A stretch of 64,000 nucleotides of DNA from Rotaria socialis (lineage: Eukaryota > Rotifera > Eurotatoria > Philodinida > Philodinidae): positions 1 through 64,000 of the forward strand of contig CAJNYU010002160.1 of NCBI GenBank assembly GCA_905331475.1. The letters are read 5' to 3'. A model generated the notes under the pieces. The model searched no databases. It was not told the DNA's origin and was given only the letters and a program-made list of their open reading frames with translations. Both the position numbers and the translations under genes were made by a program. Shown in pieces: positions 47,001-59,578 of this stretch; position 1 is the first letter of the stretch, and every line of letters begins with the position of its first letter.

Positions 47001-49509
47001 AATTCCATATGCACAGTCCATGTATGATAAGTTATTTCAAATATTGACATCAGATAAATCATATGAAAATGAATATGTTATGCGGGCTGTTATGAGATTA
47101 TCTTCATCACTTCATGAAGGAGTTTTACCTTATTTAAGTCAATTAATGGATAAATTGGTTCTGATTTTACGACGATCAAGTCGAGTAAGTAAAAACTCTT
47201 TGAAACTTTTCAAGAAATTTCTAACGATTTTTTTATTAATAAAAAATCTGAACAGATTAGTTTTTCTCGAGAGATGTGCAAAGAAGAAAAATTCTTTGTT
47301 CGTACAATAACAATCATCGATGAAGTTCGATTTGAAATGCCTTTTCGCATAGATTTTCCTAGTATTCTTACTTTTGTTGTTTATAAATTAAACGCTGAAA
47401 TAAAAAGCAAGTTTTTGATCATTTTTCTCTGCCTGTACAATATTGATGATATATCGTGTCATGGTCAATGTTTTCAATAATATGGGAAACATCAATATTG
47501 AGCTTTATATCATCATCATTATAGAAGATTGCAGAAACATTTCAAGAGTATTGGTGTATCGATAATGATTGATTTTGATTCTAAAAATCTCGATATATTA
47601 AATTGATATAATATGACATAAATTTCATAACTAAATAGCCTGCTTCCGTTCGATTCACATATGATGCCGAAGAATACAATGATTTAGATTTTTTGAGACT
47701 ATTCTCATTCTCTCTTATGGTACAAGCCATCAAGCTGATTTATAGGTTATTGGGTATGTTTTCATAAGAGAATATATAATAAATTCTTTTCTATACATAC
47801 TATAACAGAAAATTATTTTATTATGTATTATATTTGGACATCAATAAAGTGAAGATTCTGTACAAGAAGTTCTTTGTGTTTATCAACTCTTTAGTCTAAA
47901 GTTTATTTTTCTTTACTTACTTAAGTAAAGAAATCTGAACATAATTTTAAAATTTGATTAATACTGAAGATCTTTTTCCAAAGATATTATTTTTAATAAA
48001 AAAAGAACTCTGGAAAATTTCTCATTTAGAATCCTAGTAAGCCAAACTTTAATCATTATTTATTTGAAACAATAACTGTATTGATCCGTACAAGTGTCAC
48101 ACAAAACGTTGGTGTACTCAATCAATTTGAACAAATTCTTTTTCCAATATTTACGCCAATATTTACAGAAGATATTGCTGGTATAAATCAATTTTTCATT
48201 TCATTTTATTTTCTTTAAGAAATTTTACTATTTAGAATTTGTTCCATATGTACTACAGATTCTTGGGTTTCTAATAGAATCTCATCCAACGGGATCAACA
48301 TCGTTGCCTGAAGCGTATCGAATATTATTTCAATTGATTCTTACACCTGCATTTTGGGATCGTAGTGGAAATATTCCAGCGTTATCAAGACTTTTACAAG
48401 CTTATATTGAGAAAGGTGGCGAAAATATTGTATTGGAAAAATTAGTAAGAAAGATTTTATAAATTTTTTTCTTTATCGTGTAATGAAATTTTCAATAGAC
48501 CGTAGTTCTTGGTATATTCCAACGTCTTGTTTCTCAATCAAAAGTTCATGATCACGAAGGATTTGCTATATTAAATTCGTTAGTTGTTCATTTACCACGG
48601 ATACATTTAGAAAATTACTTAAAAGATATATTCGTCGTTATATTTACTCGTTTAACAAAAGCTAAAACACAAAAATTAATTAAATGCATTATTATTTTCT
48701 TTTGTTATTTTGTTGTTAAATACGGTGCACAAGAACTTATTACACAAGTTGATAATATTCAAGCGAAGTAAATTTTTTTTATTTAGATTATTTTTATTTT
48801 TACTTTAAATAAAACTCGCATTGTTTCTTCTTTTATTTTAGTATGTTCCAAATGGTAATTGACCGATTATTTTTACCTGAATTATCAAAAATCGATGAAA
48901 ATGATAAAAAATTATGTGCAATCGGTGTAACACATTTATTATGTGATCCAATACCAATGATAAGTGGAGTCTATTTTGTACAGTTATGGTTACCATTATT
49001 ACAATCATTACTTCAATTATTTGAATCTAGTAATGAATTACAAACAATGTCATATGCAGAGAAAAAGAAACAAGCACAAGAAGAAGCTGAAGAAGAGTTA
49101 CTTGTTGGATTAGATGATACGCCAGGTAAGAAGAATGTAGTCTTCTATGCATAGAAAGGAAGAAAAAAACAACGTCATTCAATTGTGTCATATTTATCCC
49201 ATATATATATTTTTATTTGTATTATTTAAGATTATACTCCAGCTTTTTCCTGTTTGGCTTTTGCTAAAAAGCCTCATATAGATATATTTAGTACAAGTAT
49301 ACCGGATGCTCGATGCCATCTAGCAAAATGTTTACAAACATTAACTGCTTCTCATCCGAATCAAGTTTGTTTACTGGTTTTGTTATTGCTGAAAAACATT
49401 TTGTTCTTTTGTTTTTTAGTTTCTTAACCTGATGAAAACTGGTTTATCAACGGAACATCTATCGCATATACAAAAATATTGTTCTTTGGCTAATGTTACA
49501 CTTATATGA
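44020..49509 (+). CDS. CSE1L: Exportin-2 (CSE1L/CAS), importin-alpha re-export receptor
   Basis: Eighteen exons join in phase to 994 residues (human 971): 44020-44104, 44166-44671, 44731-44838, 44891-44983, 45042-45206, 45730-45859, 45915-45980, 46266-46375, 46427-46519, 46571-46655, 46720-46924, 46983-47184, 48030-48180, 48236-48444, 48499-48767, 48842-49125, 49231-49364, 49420-49509. CSE1L is a HEAT-repeat karyopherin that carries importin-alpha back to the cytoplasm with RanGTP. Clear matches to the human protein include the N-terminus MEINDQNLEALANYLRKTL, SVITFKNFVKRNWP, QQQLSDAITVIGKCDFP, GVLKTAHSLFERYRYEQKS, EEYIRRDIE-like EEYIRKDIE, TRRRAACDFLQALC, TYAAHALERLL and NIPALSRLLQAYIEKG. Most introns are 51-105 nt; intron 5 (523), intron 7 (285) and intron 12 (845) are longer and may hold insertions. 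An acidic Lys/Glu run (KKKQAQEEAEEELLVGLDD) before the C-terminus is longer than expected. Confidence 0.96.
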
Positions 49510-49657
49510 TAATGATCAGATACTTTTCTTTATTTTTTTTTGCAAAATCTATTTTCTTTAGTGAGAAAAAACTGTACGAGAGAAAAAAAACGAATAAAAA
49601 TTCATTGACGATGATTACATAAGAATAACACTACAACTTTCTTTTCAAGATGAAATA

Positions 49658-52165
49658 ATGGCTGAGCGATCATCACCACAGTCCAGCACTGAGTCATTGA
49701 ATAGCTCTCCGTTACCTAAATCACGTCAATCAAACTCAACGATTGACTCTCGTCGTTCATCGAGTAGTACACTATCTAGTATATCAAGTGACCGAAAACA
49801 TAGTGGACTTTTTGATAAAATTGAAACAAATTTTCAAAAAGTAAAACGACGATTTTCACATGCACCAAAACAATTATCTGANGTCAATCAAACTCAACGA
49901 TTGACTCTCGTCGTTCATCGAGTAGTACACTATCTAGGTTTTAATCGAATATTACATTATCAACAAAAAGAAATGAAAAAGAAATTTTGATTAGTTCAAT
50001 ATCAAATTAAAAATCGAATCAATAGCTCAATAATATGTCGTTCCTAATTTCAATGACTTATTAAAGTATTTGTAAACATTTATAGTTGAATCAAGATAAA
50101 AATATAGACAAATAAAATTTGAATTATTTTCTAAATTGTGTTTTAATTGTTCACATAAAACTCGGTTTCTTTTTTGTTCTGGTGAATTTATACGGGAGAA
50201 AAACAAGATTTAAGTTATAATTCAATGATTGGGACCATCAAATTTTTGAAACTTTGTCTATAAATATCCAAACTTTCATTATTAACGAAATTCGTTCGAA
50301 TTCATCAAATAAATTATATATAATCCATCCATATGTATTGTTAGAATGATTTGTCTGATTTAAAATATGTAATAAACAATCATAATTTCTTTAATTTATG
50401 TAATCTATTTTCAGCATTAAAAATGGGTCTACATAATTTTAAAAAATAGACAACAACACATTTTGTCAGAAATTCGATTTTGACTGTTTCTGAGAAATAC
50501 CATCCGACGAGCAGCACTCCTTAGTTTATAATAACATCATCTAACTTCATGATCTATCAGACACCAAATAAATATAATATATGCACAGGAAAATTTTTAT
50601 TTGAAATCATAATGAAAAAGAAAATATTAAATAACTATTAGGCAAGCCTAGAAAAAAGCATTGAGAAAGATGGATTCTCTAATAGAAACAAACTATTGTA
50701 ATAAGAGAACTCGTTTCTACCAATGAGATACTTTAGACAAGGTATTTTTATCAGAAAAAAAAACTAGTTGAATTGTTTCTCAAACAAAATTCATGTGATT
50801 AGAGTCATAAATTGTTAAAACACGAGTAGACAAGAAAAAACTTTTCCAAAGAACTATTTATCACTGATAAGGAGAAAGGACAGCACCTTCGCCCTTTTCG
50901 TCTCTATTTATCATAGTCGATTATATCGTAAATGACTATCTGTAGGCATTATAATATCATTTTCTATAACTAAAGATACGTGTTTAGTCAAAATCATTTA
51001 TGTTTCTGACATTGAAGTTTAAATGTTTAATCTTGTAGAAATATGATCATATTGAAACAAAATGAACTCTTAATGTTTATGAATGTCAAGAAAGGATAAC
51101 ATCGTAGAAATTAATATACCGTAGCTTCGAAGAGGCTATGACATCCATGAAAATAAATGATCTAATAGTCACTTTTCTCTAATGTGTAATAATCCAAGCT
51201 AATTGTGATAATAATCAAGTGGCGCAAAAAATACAGATATACTCAAAATTCTTTCTCGTAGCGGTTTTATAGCGAAAGCAAATCAATATATGAAATCGTG
51301 TAAATATTTTGTTTTCGAGTTTCGTCAGAGTAATAAAAGAAAAACAAAGTTCAATGTTCTTCTACTCATAATACATTGACTAGTTCGATGATATGAAACT
51401 ATAACAAATAACTAGGTGATTTGAGAACAACAATATAGTATATCAAGTGACCGAAAACATAGTGGACTTTTTGATAAAATTGAAACAAATTTTCAAAAAG
51501 TAAAACGACGATTTTCACATGCACCAAAACAATTATCTGAAAAAGAAATAGAAATATTATTGAAAACAACAAATTTCAGCAGTGAAGACATTGTAACATG
51601 GTAAACAAATAAGAATAAAAATAAAATTTTGGCATAATATAAATTTCGTCTTGCTTTTTTAAGGCATGGAAAGTTTCTAAACGACTGTCCACATGGTTAT
51701 ATGACTCGAAAAGAATTTCTGAAAATCTATAAATCATTATGTCCAACAGGCAATGCTGACACTTTTGCTGGTCACATATTTCGTGCATTTGATCTTGATA
51801 GATCAAATACAATTGAGTTCCGTGAATTTCTTATCGGTTTATCAATGACGTCATCAGCAAGTTCACCAACAACTAAGCTTGAGTGGATATTTCACGTATT
51901 TGATATTGATGGAAATGGTTTATTAACACGAGATGAATGTTTAGAAGTTATCAATATTATTGTACGTTTTAATCAAAATCAATCATCCGATCTGGAAAGT
52001 TCAGATCCAGAACAGCTAGTTGCTTCAGCTAAACATAGTATGATGCGAATGTTTGATAATATATCTAGTGACCGATGCAATACATTATCAATGGCACAGT
52101 TTATAGAGGGATGCCAAAAGGATGAATTTATCTCACAATTATTAGCACCCAGCTCAGGGAATTGA
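49658..52165 (+). CDS. Neuronal-calcium-sensor-like EF-hand protein with Ser-rich N-terminus
   Basis: Proposed exons are 49658-49724 plus 49883-49937 (exon 1, split by the duplicated block), 51439-51600 and 51664-52165, giving 261 residues. The Ser/Thr/Arg-rich N-terminus (about 70 residues) precedes an NCS-type core. EF-hand 1 is degenerate with the family hallmark FLNDCPHGYMTRKEF. EF-hand 2 (DLDRSNTIEFRE) and EF-hand 3 (DIDGNGLLTRDE) keep calcium ligands. EF-hand 4 (DNISSDRCNTLS) looks non-binding. KIYKSLCPTGNADTFAGHIF matches the recoverin/neurocalcin/KChIP group. Unlike typical NCS proteins it starts MAER, with no N-terminal Gly for myristoylation. Likely a cytosolic calcium sensor; its target is unknown. 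It starts 148 bp after the CSE1L stop, same strand. The 1.5-kb intron (49938-51438) is unusually long for this window. Confidence 0.8.
49725..49881 (+). repeat. Intron-less duplicate of the exon 1/exon 2 junction
   Basis: Bases 49725-49779 are repeated at 49883-49937, and 49780-49881 are repeated at 51439-51540, as far as I can see without a mismatch. In the second copy the two pieces are separated by a 1501-nt GT-AG intron; in the first they are fused exactly at the splice junction. An undetermined base (49882) sits at the join between the copies. This looks like transcript-derived sequence used to bridge contigs, or a tiny retro-duplication. Confidence 0.85.
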
Positions 52166-55100
52166 AATGGATCGACAAATATTAAAAAATAAATAGACCA
52201 TTCCGAAATTTAACAAATAATAAGTATAAATAAAATTCATTCGATCGTCGTGCTTTCATTTTTAATTATATGTGCAATTCAGATTGGTTTATCTCAATAT
52301 TTTTGCATTTTTATTGTTTTGTTCTATTTATTTCATATTAAACAACTTTTCGTTTAAAATCACAACAAATTTATCTCGTTAGCAATAAAAAAAAAACAAC
52401 TATCTCTAGTTCTTTATTTATTGCAAAGCTCATTCCGATTGATTTCGATTAATGATGATGAAAAAACATATATTCAATGTTTTCATACTAATCAGTGCGA
52501 TTAAGTATATTTCAACTTTTGATAGAAAACAACGTGTTCAATATCGACCACAAACCATTTTTTGCTTCCTTAAATACTATAAATAAAACATTTCCTTCGT
52601 CTATAAATGTTATCAAATCTATGAGTAAAGATTTTTTTCTACCTCTTCAAAATCCTCAATGAAAATCGATTAAAGGAAATTCTTGTGATTCTCATTTGAC
52701 ACATTTTCTAGAATTTTTCAATAAAAAACAAATATTGAAATCAATCATCAAGTATTATCATCTAACATGAGCGCATAACCCTCACTTGTTTTAGGCACAA
52801 AATTACATGACATCATTTAAGCATATCTATTAGAATTAGCCCATGCTCAACAAATTACTAATCATCAAATTAATTATGATAAGCAAAAATATTCCAAATC
52901 AACCAATTAGTATCATACTATAATGAAACTAATGCTTTTGTAAACATAAAATAACTCTTGAGTATCGAATAATATATTTGTCAATTTTAATTTAATGAAA
53001 AACACATTCTGTCAATGATGACTCTATCACTGCATCGTCCGATATATTTTCTATGATTTAATGGAACTCACAGAAAGTATATCATAATTATTGAAGGTGA
53101 TAATGAACTCCTTGTCAATCGTTTATGAATAAACGATATAATCAGTTCAGTTGAATTTCTTATCAAAGTACAATAGTCTCTGTTAGTTAACTATAGGAAC
53201 CGTTTTTACGGTTATGGAAAATATTTAATGAAAAGTAACTGTCGGTAATAACGCGCGTTATTGAATCGAATCTGATAATACAGCGCATGTTGCCAGAAGA
53301 TATGATGTTTAACATGTATTTTCTGATATTATTAGTGAGTGCAATTCATTTAATTAGTTCGTAACAAGAATCTCTTGTCAAGTCACAATTAAATTATGAT
53401 TAAATGCAAAACAAGGAAATATAGCTATTATCGATCAAGTGAATAATGCACCTTCCAATTTAGAATGTATGATTTCACGGACGCATCTTTCGAATATTTA
53501 CGAATCATTCTATTATGATGTTTTTAATCTTGGAATCATAAGTAATTCTACCAATTGCTGCTAATGAAACCAACGTTTATATCGAAGATCAAAATTGAAA
53601 TGGTAGTTTATGATCAACTAATTCTACAACTATCAGATACAAATGAAGATAAAACTAATAACGAGCTATTCGGATGAAGCATTTGCAGAAGATATTACAT
53701 CAATCGTTTATTCAAATCAATAATTTTGGTTTATTCCCAAAAATAAATCATATTCAATATGCTATCTATTATAACAGTAAAAATCAAGTGCACTCGATAC
53801 ATCATAGAAATGCGTCTCAATCACGGTTCAATTTAGCAGGATAGTAGGTTAATATGATTTTAAAAATTTAATCTTGAGCATTGAAAACAGATTTTTATTT
53901 CTGCTAATAGATTCTAGTATCAAAATCGTATATCAATGAATCAGTAATAGTTAGAAATGTTCCGATATCTAATAATTCTATCGTTCTATACGCATAACAT
54001 AGTAGTAACGTTTTCTGTGCTTCTTTTTCATGCCGAATACCTATAGTTTTTTAGTAGGAAAGAGCAAAATTGAATCCATTAGCAAAGAAGTATTAGTATT
54101 TCTACAAATAAAGTAAAGGAAGGTGCATTAACTGATACAGACAAAGGTTTAGGCGCGCCAAGATAGTCAAATGAAATATTCTCGATGGAAAATTTTTACT
54201 TCAATTAAGGACGCATATTTTCCTTGCCTCACTCATAAAACTTTCCTTTTGAGTTAGCACTAGATGTCTAAATAAATTCAACGAAGCACTTTAAATATTT
54301 TGAAACTTCTTTTTATTGGTTATGAACTCTATTAATAATGGTTCCACGACGAATATGAAAGAATCCCTATCATTTGTAAGCAACCGAATATTATTCAGCG
54401 AAATTATTGTTCAAGTCAGAGATGAGAAAGAAACTTTAAAAAAATCTCAATCAGAACTAATTAGATTGGCGTTTCTTTTATTGACTAGGCCACAGCCTTA
54501 AAATATTGCTTCATATCATTCTTCTACTTTAATTTCCGACTAACAGGCATATGTTAGATTAATTATTACAATAGATTAAATGTATTCTTTGCAATAAGAT
54601 CAAGGGAAATGTTCTCCAAAAAAAAAAGAGACCAGTCCGAAAACATTCATCATTTCGAAACAAAAACAAAAAAGACAACGTTAATTTGCCGATTGATTCA
54701 ATTTAAAATTCATCTCTCAATATCTGTGCGTTTCTTTATCCGTTCTTCTGGTCACCAGTAGTAGAGTTTAATGCTTGTTTCCAACCATGTTCATGTATTA
54801 AAAATTTGAACTTTCCTTTTAACTCTTGAACAGTCTGATATAAGAAACTAACAACTATTTTAGCTGAATTATTTTTGTGTAGTTCCATCATTTACATTTT
54901 ATTTTTAGTCAACAGTTTACAAAATACATTTCGTTCCATTTCATTTAAATTCCAAACGCAAAAGTGTTGACGCTATTAATATAGTTTAGCTTCAAAGTTC
55001 TGTCATGCATACGTACGAATTTTTCATATCTTAAATGTCAAAGTAACCTTCAGTTACTAATGATAATTCCAAATTGCAATCATTAACCTTTTCTTTGAAC

Positions 55101-55963
55101 TAATCTTTGGGAATAGAACCCGATAGAAAAGATACTAAAACTACTGATTTAGTTTAACACATTGATTAATGATCTCCTTCATTTTTTCTTATAATTAATA
55201 TAACTAACTATTTGAATTATCTAGTACCAGATAACTTCGCAATTTAAAATAATTAGAAAATTGATCATGAACAAGCATTAAATGATTAAAATAAATTATT
55301 GATTTGTTAACTTCATCTATCAAACTTTCATTTTGAATCAATGTCAAATAAAAATATTCTTGTCATAAAAAGAAAACAAGGTAAATTCTCATTGATTATG
55401 TCACGCAACGCAAAATATTTTCTCAATGATTGAAAAAAGTAAACTAGCAAGATTTTTCATTGTTTTAAATATCTAAGTTTTTTCTAATCACCAAAACTAT
55501 CTCGTTTCTCTATTTATCCAATCATCTGCTAAGCACATGTAATAATCTTGATATCCAAAAAATATCTTATAGACTGATGGCATAGAGAATTAAGATCAAA
55601 AGATAAAGTGTTGTATCAACAAATAAACTCGAATACATATACAGACTTCTAAGATCAACAAAAAAAGAAAAAAGAAAAAGAAAAGAAAAGAATGAATGAA
55701 TGGCTTGGTTTTCTGATCATAAATATGATGACAGACATACTATCAACGCTAGTTGTGTCAATCATTGTTGTATGTCTATACAAATGTCAAAGTGTGTGAA
55801 TGACTGCACAATAAGACACGCGTTAATTTCTGTAATTAGTGATGAAATACACAGACATCAGTCGAAAGGTATCATTCCATCTGTTATTTAATCTACATAG
55901 TAAAAATCACATGATGGATATGACCTTGCTTCAAGATAAAGAGAGAGAAAAGCGAGATGAAGA
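52166..55963. other. Intergenic; possible decayed sequence
   Basis: About 3.8 kb between convergent genes. Around 53150-53830 there are short protein-like snatches on the plus strand (for example INNFGLFPKINHIQYAIYY) broken by many stops, which may be an old gene relic, but no family was recognised. A 44-codon frame at 52452 starts with a leader-like sequence and is not supported further. Confidence 0.4.
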
Positions 55964-56318
55964 TTAATTATTGTTGTTTGTATTATTGTTTGTACGTCGT
56001 GTTGTTCCTGTCATCGGTGACAAAGACAAGTGAGGATAAAAGAATGGTAACTGATCATTGTTGTTTAGCATCAATGGAGGCTTTAAATAAGGATGAAAAC
56101 GATGATGATTATGATGTTGATACATTGAAGTTGCTTTTCCTGTTGATGTATGACTATGTCGTAAATGTTCAATGAGTTCATCAGCTGATGAAAATCTAGC
56201 ATTACATGAAAACCAATGGCACAAATATGGTTGAGTATGAACTGAAGCAGCAAGAATATGTCGAACTGTTTCACATTGTAAACAACCAGGAAGTGTGCAT
56301 GGTGTTGAAAATGAATGA

Positions 56319-56355
<37 letters not shown>

Positions 56356-56970
56356 CTTGCTGCTGTTGCTGCTGTTGTTGCTGAGCAGCTAGATAAGCTA
56401 GAGACGAACGAAGTAGAAGTGCAGCAGTAGTTGTTGTTGGATCAAATAGTGGTGGTAAATGAGCTGATAATGGATTTGATTCGACGAAAGACGATGATGG
56501 TACAATGGTACTGGGTTTCACTGGAGGAGTTGACTTTTTATTAGCAAGTGTACTATTTGGCTGTGATGGTGATGAGCGTTTAGATGATAACAACAATTTA
56601 TCAGTATTAACTGCTGATGAAAGAGTGGATGAAGATTTATTTACGAGAGATGTGATAATAGGCGGAGCTGTATTAGGTAGCAATGATGTATTCAAAGACA
56701 AATATGAAGATGATGATGATGACGACGGTGGTGATGGAGAATCTTTACCAATGCTTGAACATGTTTGAGCAAGTAGAGCCAATGGGCTTTGACTTGAATC
56801 ATACTATAATTTGAAATTAAAGATAATCATTTTTTTAATTTATTCATTTCAATGTTAAAAACTATTAAGTTAACACATACGGAAGTGGATGAAGAAGAAA
56901 AAGATGTGCTATTAAGTGGTTGTAAATAGTCCGGTTTTATATAAGCATTAGTAGCTGTTGTGGAAGACAT
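55964..56970 (-). CDS. NET-family zinc-finger repressor (ZNF503/ZNF703, no ocelli/elbow type)
   Basis: Two exons, 56881-56970 and 55964-56803, join in phase to 369 residues. NET proteins are nuclear co-repressors in patterning and proliferation; they bind Groucho/TLE and often lack direct DNA binding. Family landmarks are the N-terminal KPDYLQPL block and SPLALLAQTCSSIGK (the family reads close to SPLALLAQTCSQIGK). After Ser/Thr/Pro-rich sequence and a polyglutamine run (about 20 Gln with one Glu) comes a Cys cluster (CTLPGCLQCETV) and the single atypical C2H2 finger (YLCHWFSCNARFSSADELIEHLRHSH), followed by a His/Asn-rich tail. The protein is shorter than vertebrate relatives (about 590-650). 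Start: the first ATG; an upstream poly-Leu frame from a TAA repeat has none. Likely developmentally regulated, inferred from the family and the long non-coding upstream region. Confidence 0.88.
56319..56384 (-). repeat. Polyglutamine-coding CAA/CAG tract
   Basis: A near-pure CAA run with interspersed CAG (GTT/CTG on the plus strand) encodes the glutamine stretch of the NET-family protein. Length is likely to vary between individuals. Confidence 0.85.
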
Positions 56971-56989
56971 ATTCGTTTTTATTGTTAAT

Positions 56990-56990
<1 letters not shown>

Positions 56991-57031
<41 letters not shown>
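56991..57031. repeat. (TAA)n microsatellite in the 5' leader
   Basis: About thirteen TAA units lie just upstream of the start codon of the NET-family gene, probably in its 5' UTR or promoter. They create a meaningless poly-Leu frame. Confidence 0.85.
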
Positions 57032-57033
<2 letters not shown>

Positions 57034-59569
57034 TGATGATCGCTTGTTGTTATTATTTGTAATCTTTATCTAAAAAGTCAATGAATAAATGGATGAAAGC
57101 TTTTCCTAACTTCTTCTCATATCATTCTCTCTTTCTTTTTCTCTGTTTTTTTTCTCTTTCTTATGCTCTCATTTTTCTCTATCCAACTGTCAAGCGTACG
57201 AATAAGAGAAGAGATTTATGTGTGTGATAAATGATGATCATGCTCGAGACCTCCAAGCGAGTATGCATACACCGCTGCTTGACACATGCCAATTATAGAG
57301 CAAGTAAGAAGAGAAAAGAAAAAGATGAGTGATGACAAGAACGAAGAGAGATTCCATCTATTCTCTCTCTGTCTCTCTTCTCTGATGATAATGCAGTTTG
57401 CCGCATTCTCTCTACATACAATTTTTTATGTTTCCTTCACACAATCATAGAACTATGAGCATCGATCAACTGTCAATCGGTTCAAATAGATAAATGTACA
57501 TAAACGAAGAATGATAAACGAAGGCGCTCTCACATATCTACACGCGATTGATGTCAATGTTTTCTTCTTTTTTTTTACAAATAAAGTTCATTAAATGTCA
57601 AACATAAATGAATTGAAAGAGATATGCAATTTGATTAATAGATCATTTTTTAAAATAAACATTAATCATTGATCACATATGTTTTTTGTATTGAAAAGTG
57701 ACAGGAGGTGGTCATGAAACGAGATAAAATGCTTTAGAAAATTATCTTTTCAATCGATCTCATGATTAAATATATTAAATAAAAAGAAAAATAGTATTTA
57801 TGATAAATATTTTCGAGAAAAAAATTTAAGTAATTTCAATAACATAAATCATCAAAAATGAATGTTATCTTTTGATAATGAAATAAAAGTTAGATTCTGA
57901 TATTTTTCAATGAATATTTATAATAATAATCATTTTAATATTACCTACCATATTTTTTTTTGTATATAAATCTTTTGATAAAACGTATATTTTCATTTCA
58001 TAAAAAGAAACGGTTATTTTTAGTTTTTTATCTAATAGTAATGATATTGTCCATATTATTGGAACAAACCTTTCGAAGTAATTTGGCCCATTTTAATGAT
58101 GAATGTCGACAATTGTGACAGAAAAAACGAACTTTCCTGTCGATTTGTCATCACAACTGGCTGACCGACTGATAATGATGATCAGTCGACTAGCTGATGA
58201 CATAAAACATGCACATAAAGATACATTTATGTCTGTATATCGATCGTCTCGACATGCGCATGATCATCATCATCATCATCGGTCGCTCATTTGTCACTCA
58301 CCCACACGAATAATGATCTTGATCGATCGCATAGCATAGGAGACTCCACATCATGCTAGTACAAACGAGCCGAGCTCTCATCATTTATCATCAATCGTTC
58401 TGTGTATGTCGTAATAACAATATTCTGACAAGCAGAAAGCAGTCAGGCAGCATGAGAATGATTTATCGACGAACGATGGCGATGATGATGATGCGAAACA
58501 TGACCTATCTCGACAAGCGCGAGAAGACAAGCAAACGAAAAGAACAAAAGAGATGTAAATGAGATAATGATAAATGAAGGAATCGAATGTGTATGTGCTG
58601 ATACATATTATATCTATCTTCAAATGTAGAAAACAACAAACGATCCAATAAAAACAAAACAAAACGTATCACAAGAAACATGATCGAAAGAAAAAAATAA
58701 AGTATGATAGCAACAAAAATAGTATTTGATTTTTCTGAACTTATTATCAAATACTAATCATAACTGTCAATATTATCGTGATTTTATGTGTATAGAAATA
58801 AAGTTTCTTTCGAATTAAACAGATGACTAAGATTTAATTCACATAGTCGATATCTGACGAAAGTCATTTTGATAGATATCTTTTTTTTCTTTTTTTCTTC
58901 TTTTTGTGTAGTCATTTGACACTTCATTTCACTCATATTTCTTTTCCGCTATATTTTATGACAAGCAAGTATATACATTGACGTTGACGACAATGTTCGA
59001 TATCTATCTTGCTAAATGATTGTTGTCACTCCATCTGTGTATTTGTTCTTTCTGATGACATCGACATGCTCTCGTTCTAATTGATGCTGACAAATACATT
59101 AGGATACAGGCCAGCAACCTCAATTAGAATGTAGGCTCGTATGCATGCATACATTGCTGTCCAAACCGATTACACGCATGTAAGATACGATGTGATTCAA
59201 TTCGCACAAGTCATCTCATCAATGCGATCTAAATATGAAGTGACTTTTTGTCCTTGTCTGTTTTGTATATGATGATGATTACATTCGACACTTATGTATA
59301 TATAGTGAACATATTTTATGGCTGATTCCTTCTGCTCTCTTGTCAGCTTTGCTCATTCTAAACATCATATCAACACGACAAGCTTCATCTCATTTGTCGT
59401 GCTATACACACCCACACATCAATTAGTATAGATATATGTATACGTCGACAACAATTCAAAGAACAAACGCTTAACCGCCTCTGCTTTTTCTTTTTCATGT
59501 GTCGTTTTAAATGATGAGAGGAGATACACTTATATTCACTTCAATTAAAACAAAATAAAACAAATTTTC
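57032..59569. other. Non-coding region upstream of the NET-family gene
   Basis: About 2.5 kb with lower A+T than the other spacers and many short words such as TGTCA/TGACA, ATGATGATC and a (ATC)n run near 58262. Two purine/pyrimidine tracts lie near 57120-57200 and 57300-57380. No coding exon was recognised. Regulatory function for the adjacent developmental gene is plausible but is inference only. Confidence 0.4.
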
Positions 59570-59578
59570 CAGGAAGAA

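Noticed and set aside
47274-47480. 68-codon frame inside CSE1L intron 12.
   Set aside because: No homology; the flanking exons splice cleanly across it in phase.
52452-52586. 44-codon frame beginning MMMKKHIFNVFILISA, like a small secreted peptide.
   Set aside because: Too short, followed by a stop without conserved cysteines or splice sites; leader-like starts are common by chance in AT-rich DNA.
56206-56768. Plus-strand frames with poly-Val and Asp-rich runs.
   Set aside because: They are antisense shadows of the NET-family zinc-finger exon and its polyglutamine tract.
58103-58339. 78-codon plus-strand frame with a His run.
   Set aside because: The His run comes from an ATC repeat; no similarity, and it sits in the non-coding region upstream of the NET-family gene.
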